DNA of 24,306 nucleotides from Symbiodinium natans (Eukaryota > Sar > Dinophyceae > Suessiales > Symbiodiniaceae): NCBI GenBank assembly GCA_905221605.1, contig CAJNDS010001292.1:1-24306 (forward strand). The letters are read 5' to 3'. Both the position numbers and the translations under genes were made by a program. Under the pieces are notes generated by a model. The model was not told where the DNA came from, made no database searches, and was given only the letters and a program-made list of their open reading frames with translations. Positions 18,401 through 24,306 of this stretch are shown piece after piece. The number at the start of each line of letters is the position of its first letter. Positions within the stretch are counted from its first letter, which is position 1.

Positions 18401-20904
18401 TCGTCATGGGAGTACTTGCAGAAATTTAACCCTTTCCGGCAACGTCCTCTGAGGTAATAGTCGAAACAGCAATGGTGGAACCCTGCGTCCCTTAGTGACT
18501 TCCTGGAAGCATTGTCCCAAGCTTTGCCGGGCTCCCAAGTCCCTTCCAATGCTACATCATCGTTGTGAAGGTACCTGCATGCAGTCCCATATTTACAACC
18601 ACCTTGATTGTAATACAGACACAGCCGACCTTTTGGCTCACCTGACGTAGGCTCACCCTTTGATGCACCTTTGCCAAAATTGTACTTGGCCCGGAAGGCT
18701 AAATCCTCCCGCTCCTGCTGTGCCTCATCCACTGTACCTTCCTCTGTGGGAGGGTCACCGATGTTCCCGTCCTCATCATCAGCTTCTTGGCTATTCTTTG
18801 GATCAGTTGACCCCCCTTCTGGCCAACCTTCACCGTACCGACGATGCTCATAGGGACACCCATCGCCATTGCGACACCTTCCCTTATTGAAGAACCTGCA
18901 CAGCTTGCTGTAACCAGGTGACAACACCGTCTTTGGTGTCATGTAAGCCTTTTTGTACTGGTCAGGAACCATGTAGGCTTCCATTGGCTTGTTCTCCCTT
19001 TTGCTCATGGATTGCACTGCACCATCAAGCTCCTGCAAAAATAGCTTGGTGTCCAACCAAAGCGCGTTCCAAAACTCATCTTCCCCTTGATTCAGCACCG
19101 TTGCCACCGCTTCACCCACAACTGGTCGAGAAAATCTCCTTTTTCTACATGCCAGTTCGAAAAGCGCGTTGTGGTACTGTTTTCGGGAAAAAGTGGTTAA
19201 CTTCCCCAAGCCTGTGCTTTCTGTACCATCAGGCTTCCAACCATCATCTTGCAAGATGCCATACGCGCGCCGAGCTTCCGCATTGAGGAATGCCTGATCC
19301 GCAACACACTCCTGTAAATCTTCCATCGGCCGACCTAACAGCGTCCCAGTAATTTTGCCAACATAGGCTTCCTCTTCATTTCCATTCTCCAGAAGAGCTT
19401 TGTAGATCTTTTCTCCATAAAGTTGCCTTTCTTTTCGTTCTTCAGAAGACAACTCCTGTACCACAAGCTCTTCATCGGATTGCTCTTCCTCCTGTTTCCA
19501 GTCCCATTGACCGTTGGAATCTTGGTACCATTGACCAGCATACCATGAATCCGTCCACCACGTACTCCAGCCGCTGGGTTTCCACTTCCGCAGCGTCGAA
19601 GAAGAGTCCTCCACGTCCTCTTCCAAAACCAGAAAGGTGTCCAAGATTATGGTACCATCATCTTCCACTCGTTTCACTGTTCCATTGACAGTATCACCAA
19701 ACTTGAACTGATATGCATTGTTCCCTTCTGCAGGAATCAATACATTCATATCCCCATGGTCCAAAAAAGCTCCATACCCATTGATGCAGCGCACCAGACC
19801 CATGATCTCATCTCCCTCTTGATAGCAATGTGGCCCAGGTGACTCCAAGGCTCCCGCTCGGGGCACTTTCTTTACACGCTCTTCAGAAACCATCTCTGTA
19901 TCATCGGCTCCTGGCGCATCCTTTGTCTTCACCTTTGGGTCACACTGCTCGTCCTGCTCCACGAGTCCCACAAGCTCATCTTTTTTGTGCTCCTGGATTT
20001 CAGGACCTCCCTTTTTCTCCGCCAACGGCTTTGCCTCATCTGCTGTAGTTCGCTCGGTGTCGACTTCCGGTGAACTTCCAGACGGCAACGCTTCTCCCTT
20101 CATGGGAGTGGACCCATCATTGGAGTCCTTTGTCACACCTTCTGCAGCAGGCAAATCTTCTTCCACTGCAGGGCAATTGAGTCGATCATCCACGGCAGGC
20201 ACGCTTTCTTCCACCGCAGGCTCCTTTGGTTTCATGGCCTCCAAAGGAGAATTTCCACCATCATTGACCACAGCTGCCTCATTGGCTCCGGTGTAGCCCT
20301 TGTCATTTCGTTCCTCGCTGCTAACTTCAGGTTGCACCAGTGCGTCCCCCTGTGAACCTCCATCATCAGCTGCTGCGGAGACCTGCGCCCCATTGTTGCA
20401 GTCGCCCGTGGAACGTACCACCACATGCACCTCAACCCGTGCTTCCTTCGCACTCCAGGAAATATCTGGCGCATCAACCCGCGCATCATTGGCGCTCCAG
20501 GCCTCATTTTTCAGATCATCCGTGTCTCCAGCTATTCCAGAAGCTTCTTTTTCCCCTTGAATGGCAGAATTCTTGGCACCAAACGAAGAGACCTCCTCAG
20601 TCGTAACACACAACTTTTTCTCTCCATCCTCCGAATCTCCAGGACCACCTTCCTGAACAACAGGTACCACATCCACCACTCGCTCTTCTGCAGCCGACAC
20701 AGTTCCGATCACCTCATTGGGCCAATTCCATCGCTGCCCCACCCTCAGAAAGCGCTTCTGTTTCTTCCCGATCCAGGTGTTGAGCTCCAGCGATGTTGGC
20801 TTGGTTCCCAGGAATCCCTTCCTCATCAGGAGAACCCGAGGTCGGGGCGTCACCATCAGCCCTAGGACCGCTTTCCCTGATAGTAGAGGAAAAATCTTTT
20901 TCAC
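15415..20904 (-). CDS. Retroelement ORF1 polyprotein, S1-MLLE-CCCH3-SAM (copy B)
   Basis: The open frame spans 1829 codons. Its first ~61 codons (from a GTG at 20904, not ATG) are out of frame with copy A's homologous protein; true homology starts near residue 62 because of a 20-base deletion at 20722/20723. Modules in order: acidic low-complexity (~62-350); S1-like fold (~360-425); Trp-rich linker; MLLE domain (~493-552, with KITGTLL where copy A has KITGMLL); CCCH fingers C669/C677/C683/H687, C762/C770/C776/H780 and C813/C822/C829/H833; SAM-like helices (~944-992); a basic RSRS-containing stretch (~1085-1120); an acidic segment; and a long helical region (~1415-1620) of unknown fold that could be capsid-like. 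No polymerase, integrase or protease motif is seen. RNA binding is well supported; a gag-like role is inferred from position between LTRs. Confidence 0.8.
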   Translation of the reverse strand: MKKIFPLLSGKAVLGLMVTPRPRVLLMRKGFLGTKPTSLELNTWIGKKQKRFLRVGQRWNWPNEVIGTVSAAEERVVDVVPVVQEGGPGDSEDGEKKLCVTTEEVSSFGAKNSAIQGEKEASGIAGDTDDLKNEAWSANDARVDAPDISWSAKEARVEVHVVVRSTGDCNNGAQVSAAADDGGSQGDALVQPEVSSEERNDKGYTGANEAAVVNDGGNSPLEAMKPKEPAVEESVPAVDDRLNCPAVEEDLPAAEGVTKDSNDGSTPMKGEALPSGSSPEVDTERTTADEAKPLAEKKGGPEIQEHKKDELVGLVEQDEQCDPKVKTKDAPGADDTEMVSEERVKKVPRAGALESPGPHCYQEGDEIMGLVRCINGYGAFLDHGDMNVLIPAEGNNAYQFKFGDTVNGTVKRVEDDGTIILDTFLVLEEDVEDSSSTLRKWKPSGWSTWWTDSWYAGQWYQDSNGQWDWKQEEEQSDEELVVQELSSEERKERQLYGEKIYKALLENGNEEEAYVGKITGTLLGRPMEDLQECVADQAFLNAEARRAYGILQDDGWKPDGTESTGLGKLTTFSRKQYHNALFELACRKRRFSRPVVGEAVATVLNQGEDEFWNALWLDTKLFLQELDGAVQSMSKRENKPMEAYMVPDQYKKAYMTPKTVLSPGYSKLCRFFNKGRCRNGDGCPYEHRRYGEGWPEGGSTDPKNSQEADDEDGNIGDPPTEEGTVDEAQQEREDLAFRAKYNFGKGASKGEPTSGEPKGRLCLYYNQGGCKYGTACRYLHNDDVALEGTWEPGKAWDNASRKSLRDAGFHHCCFDYYLRGRCRKGLNFCKYSHDEMSEERLSLLKHLVQVANQVRFEKERGWELTDRSTFQPPASGGAESSSSSAPKALQMTNVSQKDGEKGILDEVEADEQKNSVAASTSTQLHNPEEPIENWMARNAHLWVYTPHVSEVMITLGVTNVSDLQEFIFVEDLVDKGINKVTACKILQLVGEVRYRPGGPEKAVPSDASVRVQQYSGNKGTGRAAVRTLTQVREAEDSGAKTMPRGSYRELFDKVRYRDGWTLAQRSPLCVQKLRLVGVGMPPVNPPTKKYRSRSNPVRRGRPLLDKKQVRQVPRSRSQRRVQLAEVVEKPKPLEPVKPRGGLSYPFSRAWADVVDDDDQAEALVSYAASSSDSSEEETNAVQRLKELFLQERDSWRTASRGNVPQSGSSGSNDGPKKSVHLGEWRDKASRGETRQEVTSQVFSLPQPSRRAERSQKRTRDGSVMVGSLAVGSTDEVLPGQGAAGQVNVSESAQVLPGHEVAGQETAPEGAVQISGEEADQKEGEGGSNDLRGNDAKMLDGGPVRSDLQQLLVKGLLTRIYWKVAVGKLPMGQRDCQKGSNKMDRNLVISMSSEGASEQDENLALEDDADQSMGDGAMAMVYDPGTLIQSLITDWVMRRGLTDRTVWPAMAHLAQRICAEMVQVDEMNAQLGTGTLLFQRRDQGHYTDLHHSFHDNPCLPAVGNYPLSVMGTLLSPGLEGEFKNTDKFGTAMEAIAYDWSRSPGMEVHIELMARVAKMVHPFLNLGAQGSVMVSEFLWQRGRARLMEFLQAATCADQLEALWRRMDDDADEEVDPSTAMLEVLGLEDAVLDQGNNESLIPIEDAGGETSGDTGGKGKAPEVSPEEEKYSGSSRLADTRIFLWSVYSRVASNFSMQDRTTGKIFDSTKGYPGEGPNNDDNPSSKGNLPWISEDYLDEVVSKKMERSSEMDGFVPGSEGSLEKVEVENVTASKILMALWKKGHRVGFRRLRRLNASGCKVGAMKRPIKRVQKIGARKAFMKMFNVFGSSQHG

Positions 20905-21439
20905 CTAAACTATTTACACTACCCTGGAATGCCCTCGTAGACTCAGTCTTCGGAGTAGAGGATGAAGAATCCAGTGCCGCCTCCATTTCCAGCTCATTGC
21001 CCAAAGGAGACCCAACCACCTCGTCACTCTTCACCTTTTCACCTACCACCGGCAATGTCCACTTGGTTTCGTGCGTATCCAGGCAGTAATAATATTGTCT
21101 CCCATCTTCATGGAGGTGCAATTCCCACATTGTGCCATCACACGCTTGGATCAGATGCTCGTCTTTCCGAAAACCGTCCCTTTCAGAAACCTGTCGCATC
21201 TCGTCCTCTTCTTCTGACAGCTGTCGCAACCGTTCAGCCTCCATCTGTAGGATCTCCTCCTCCCCCATGGCGTATTCAGCAGCAGGTGCAGCTTCAAAGC
21301 CGTCCGCGCCCTTCTGTTTGTGACCGCTTCCACCACCTTGGGAACTCGAAGATGGACCCTTTTTGATCTTGTTCAACGGCCTCCTGGTCGCTTGTAGCAC
21401 TTCTCCAATCAGATCGGTCTGTGACTCTTGGTCTACCAT
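20714..21439 (-). CDS. Retroelement ORF1, WW-domain part (copy B)
   Basis: A 241-aa ORF in the ancestral frame. Residues 60-85 form a Glu/Arg-rich helix, and the WW domain spans residues ~101-131 (W105 and W127, GRQYYY core, Pro at 130). Unlike copy A it keeps the frame through the five-T run (20897-20901) and continues as an acidic Gly/Glu-rich linker, until the 20-base deletion at 20722/20723 throws it to a stop. The ATG at 21439 is internal. The real start is probably near 21843, but the sequence between is scrambled. Confidence 0.7.
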   Translation of the reverse strand: MVDQESQTDLIGEVLQATRRPLNKIKKGPSSSSQGGGSGHKQKGADGFEAAPAAEYAMGEEEILQMEAERLRQLSEEEDEMRQVSERDGFRKDEHLIQACDGTMWELHLHEDGRQYYYCLDTHETKWTLPVVGEKVKSDEVVGSPLGNELEMEAALDSSSSTPKTESTRAFQGSVNSLGEKDFSSTIRESGPRADGDAPTSGSPDEEGIPGNQANIAGAQHLDREETEALSEGGAAMELAQ

Positions 21440-21843
21440 TCGACCCGAAGTCGAAGACGAACCGGCTGTACCGTGTTTTGTGTAAACACGCGTAAAAACA
21501 TCACCTCCATTTCACGATGCTATGCCACCAGTTGTTCCGCATCCCAGTGTTTTCCCTTTTTCAAACCAGGCCTTTGGCCGGTACAGAAACAGGCAAAACG
21601 TCCCTCTCAGCTTTCAGCAATGCTAACGCAAAATATCCTAGTGGATATCATACCCTCAATTGGGGGCTTTTCCTGCACTAAGGCCCTCTCCTCATATGTA
21701 ACTATTCAGCGTCGGAATCCCTCTTCCAAACAACACCGATCTTTCCCCCCAGTAGACCTTCCAATCTGCTCAACCGTTCCAGCTCCACTCTTGTCCCGCA
21801 TCTTAGGCAAAGTTTTGAGCCATTCCGCTTTCGGAGAAGGCAT
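21440..21843 (-). pseudogene. Indel-scrambled N-terminus of ORF1 (copy B)
   Basis: Homologous to 5240-5582 of copy A but with dozens of small insertions and substitutions, while sequence on both sides is about 99% identical. It begins MPSPK like copy A and then loses the frame. It is not a usable coding region. The pattern looks like uncorrected long-read error or a very localised mutation burst. Confidence 0.65.
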
Positions 21844-21898
21844 TGCTTCTTGATCCCAAAGATCTTAAGACAACACTCAACCGCAGGGAACCTAATTT

Positions 21899-21910
21899 GG
21901 GCTCATAACC
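21899..21910 (-). other. Primer-binding site, half-tRNA type (copy B)
   Basis: The coding strand GGTTATGAGCCC directly follows the 5' LTR. Its complement GGGCTCATAACC matches the initiator tRNA-Met anticodon arm. It is intact although the neighbouring leader and N-terminus are scrambled. Confidence 0.7.
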
Positions 21911-22197
21911 TACGGGGGGACAACCAGGGAAGGAAATCAACTCCCCTAATCGCCCTGAACTTATATTTCCCAGATCGAACCAAGAAACAAACAAGAACAC
22001 GGATAAGAGCAACCCAGGGGGGAAGGAAAGGGGGAAGGAATCCACACCCTTACCAAACCCTAAGAACCCAGGCACTTCTTTTTGAACTTGTGGCTTTCTG
22101 TTCAAGCCCATCTTGAGCCAAATACGATTACCGGTTTCATTAACCCTTCCAACTTCCAACACTAACTCCTTTCTACAATACCAATTGCAGCTCCGCA
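21911..22197 (-). repeat. 5' LTR of copy B (287 bp)
   Basis: Same length as the other two LTRs. TG start on the coding strand, spliced-leader-like segment at 22112-22134, and the right edge followed at once by TAGGTTTAGGG. Confidence 0.9.
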
Positions 22198-22236
22198 TAG
22201 GTTTAGGGTTTTAGTAACTAATTTTTGCTTAAGAAA

Positions 22237-22303
22237 CCCGCCCCCCCCCCCCCCCCCCCCCGCTCCCCCCCCCCACCTCCTCCCCCCCCACCTCCTCCCC
22301 CCC
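22237..22303 (+). repeat. C-run / CCTCC-rich tract
   Basis: Long C homopolymers (one of over 20) interspersed with ACCTCCT. The complementary G-rich strand could form quadruplexes. The run lengths are likely to be unreliable. It starts 40 bases beyond the 5' LTR of copy B. Confidence 0.85.
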
Positions 22304-23165
22304 AAAACAAACAAAAGATGATAACAATCCCTCCTTTACCCTTAAGGAGGAATCGAACAGGAACCAAGGGGGAACGGAGGGGTTCGGGGGAGGGGGCGAA
22401 CTCTATTCCCCTGGTTTCTCCTCATGATGGGAGTCGTCAGCAGTACTGGTATAGACACCCCCTAGACCCTAAACCCTAAACCCTAAACCGTTTGGGTTGT
22501 GCTAGGAGTTCATGATCGGTTCAGGTTCTGGTCACGCATTAGGGTCGTCAAATTTCTTGCCCTCTGAGACTACGGATCGCGGGGTGGCGCGAAGAAAAGC
22601 AAAGTAGACGTTTAGGGCCTTGTAGGGATTTAAGGGACTTAAGATTTACTATAAGGGATCCTACTATTTCGGAGTCTGTATTAGGGGTCCCTTATTATCG
22701 TAAACTCTCATATAGACCCCTAAACCCCCCACAGGCCGTGATCATGATCATGAGCTTGGCGCACCTCGGAGAGTGTCGGGTTGGGGCCCAAAGTGCGCTC
22801 TTCCTCCGCGTCCTGCATCTCCTGACGCGGGGAGCCCAGTGCTGGGACCCAGTGACCCAGGGGTTCCACTTCAGGTCGTCTCTCTTTGCCCAAGTCTTTC
22901 CGCATTAGCACCAGATTTCACGCTCCACACGGAAGTGTGTGTGTGTGTGTATACACATATGATGAAGGTATGTGCGTGTTTTACTTGCTTTCGTGCGTGT
23001 TTTACTCTATCTCTCTCTCTCTCTCTCTCTCTGTCTTTCTCTTTAAGAGAGAGCATGTGTACGATACTCGTATTCGCCCTCAGGGCACCCACAAGTTGTG
23101 GGGCCATTGCCTCGATCGCTCGGATCTCTTCGGTGTACTTCTGCTCGTGCGCTTCCTAGCAGAGT
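22304..23165. other. Spacer with simple repeats, no gene
   Basis: Contains a short CCCTAAA array (22464-22490), a GT repeat (22935-22950) and a CT repeat (23011-23032) followed by a CTCTTTAAGAGAG palindrome. Overlapping ORFs on both strands here reflect simple-sequence composition and have no recognisable domain. Confidence 0.6.
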
Positions 23166-23581
23166 GAAGGGTTTGGGTGTAGGGTTTAGGAGCATCTCAA
23201 GTTCACGCATTCACGAGTCAAGCAATTTATCGAGCGTTGGAAAAATACCCACCCGCCCAAAGAATCCCATAACATTAAGAAAATACAACACTTGCATTTT
23301 TCTTTCAGGCGACAGGACACACAACCTCGAAACCCTGAAAGCCTGAAACCCTGAACCCCAACAATCTTGAAGCACTGCAACCCTGAAACGCTGAAACCCT
23401 GAAGTGTCCCGGGGCGAAAAGGGGCGTACCGCATTTAGCGGTTGTTCGGTTTCATCATGCAATGTTGAACCGCGGGCTCAATTTTGCGATTTTTTGGGCC
23501 TATCAGGCGCGTGGTCCGCGAGGGGTTGGCCTCCGGGCTTGCCAGTTTAGGATGTGGCGTTTTAGCTGGGGTTCAGGATGG
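23166..23581. other. Spacer, no gene
   Basis: Degenerate CCCTGAAA-like wording at about 23328-23402; no coding support. Confidence 0.55.
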
Positions 23582-23648
23582 TACACTAACAGTCCTCAAT
23601 AGGAATTATTATAGGGGTGCTAGAACCCCTATTAGGACTGTTAGTGTA
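23582..23648. repeat. Nested hairpin element
   Basis: Perfect 15-bp outer arms (23582-23596 and 23634-23648, TACACTAACAGTCCT and its complement) enclose inner 8-bp arms ATAGGGGT / ACCCCTAT. It is followed by AAGGGGGAAGATCCC, a motif also found after a related GACTGTTAGTATAAGGG segment at 7898-7925. Confidence 0.75.
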
Positions 23649-24306
23649 TAAGGGGGAAGATCCCAATGTATAGGGTTCAGAGTTTCCAGCTTAGATTTGA
23701 GTGTTTGGGGGTTTACGGGTCCTTTCGACACCCAAAATGTAAGCACGAAACTCGCATCAAGCCCTGTCCCCAAATAAGATCGCCAATACGTATAATCCGA
23801 CTCTATCTATCCTACTTATACCCCTACGTAACACCCGAAACCCTAAAAGCCCTAGACCTCCTAAAGAGGGGCAAAAAAGCGCCTCGGTCGTGCGAACCCG
23901 CTCAGCGAAAGCCTTCTTCGCCAACTCTAGCTCCTGCTGGTGTGCAGTTGGGTTTAGGGTTTAGGGTTCTTTGAGACTTTGGTTTAATATGGGGCCTTAA
24001 TTAGAATGGGGGTTTGGGGGTTATTATGGCATATTTATAGAGGGGCCATAAGGGCATACGATTAGCAATCATTCCGACCCCTAGAGTCGGTTTTCGGGCG
24101 TTTAGCTTTAGGCCTTGAGGTTTAGGGTTTAGGGCTTAGCATGGTGTAGGGTTGTCTCGGCTTGAAGACTACTTGTATAGGACGATCGGAATTAGGATGC
24201 AGGGTCGTGGTAGAGTTTGGAGTGGGGGAGGGTTCACCCTATACCCTAAACCCGAAACCCTAAACCCTCAGCTTTGAGATTGGGGAGGAGCTGCAAGGGG
24301 TCCCTT
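23649..24306. other. Spacer with short telomeric remnants, no gene
   Basis: Two or three TTTAGGG units each occur at 23949-23967 and 24119-24137, and C-strand units at 24243-24268. The 102-aa ORF at 23666-23974 has no recognisable domain and runs through telomeric wording. Confidence 0.55.

Larger units (their letters stand above)
13486..22197 (-). mobile_element. LTR retroelement copy B, complete, no pol (8,712 bp)
   Basis: Two 287-bp LTRs in direct orientation bound an internal region read on the minus strand: primer-binding site (21899-21910), short leader, polyprotein ORFs (about 21843 to 14143), 3' untranslated region, polypurine tract (13773-13781). No reverse transcriptase, RNase H or integrase motif is visible in the internal ORFs, so the element is non-autonomous as it stands. 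No target-site duplication is apparent: the left flank ends CCCTA and the right flank begins TAGGT. Similar terminal-repeat elements that keep only a gag-like ORF are known from plants. The half-tRNA priming site suggests Copia-type ancestry, but without pol the superfamily is not fixed. Confidence 0.85.

Noticed and set aside
22773-23167. 128-aa and 93-aa ORFs
   Set aside because: They run through GT and CT simple repeats, overlap each other and an antisense ORF, and have no domain.

Overview
The window is eukaryotic and most likely from a dinoflagellate (Symbiodiniaceae-like) or a close alveolate. The reasons are pervasive TTTAGGG-type telomeric repeats, very large C3H1 zinc-finger ORFs, an intronless BTB gene, and an 11-base match in an LTR to the 3' end of the dinoflagellate spliced leader. 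The assignment rests on these traits, not on a marker gene, and is only moderately secure.

Layout. Positions 1-5935 are the 5' part of a minus-strand LTR retroelement (copy A), cut by the window start. Positions 5936-13485 are about 7.5 kb of subtelomere-like spacer: many short TTTAGGG arrays in both orientations, small palindromic elements, a 62-bp perfect hairpin of an 8-bp satellite, a 26-bp tandem repeat, and one gene, a 194-aa BTB/POZ protein (8589-9173, plus strand). Positions 13486-22197 are a complete 8,712-bp copy of the same retroelement (copy B). Positions 22198-24306 are more telomere-like spacer with a C-run, simple repeats and a hairpin, and no convincing gene.

The retroelement. 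Copy B has two 287-bp LTRs (13486-13772 and 21911-22197) differing at 5 positions. On the coding strand the LTR begins TG. A polypurine tract abuts the 3' LTR. The 12 bases directly after the 5' LTR are complementary to an initiator-tRNA-Met anticodon stem-loop, the half-tRNA priming known from copia and Ty5. About 7.7 kb of internal sequence encodes one very long reading frame, interrupted by a single in-frame TAA. I see no reverse transcriptase, RNase H, integrase or protease. It reads instead as a chain of RNA-binding and adaptor modules: WW, S1, a PABP-type MLLE domain, three CCCH fingers, a SAM-like segment, basic and helical regions, then (after the TAA) three more CCCH fingers and a Lys-rich tail. 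The best reading is a non-autonomous, gag-like LTR element built from host-type mRNA-binding domains.

State of the copies. Where aligned the two copies are about 99% identical, but they are broken at different places. Copy A has single-base losses in a T-run and a C-run. Copy B has a 20-base deletion and an indel-rich 400-bp island at its 5' end. Over 2584-4480 the differences are roughly 19 amino-acid-changing to 6 silent, close to neutral. LTR ends at three junctions touch telomeric repeats whose G-strand points away from the element.
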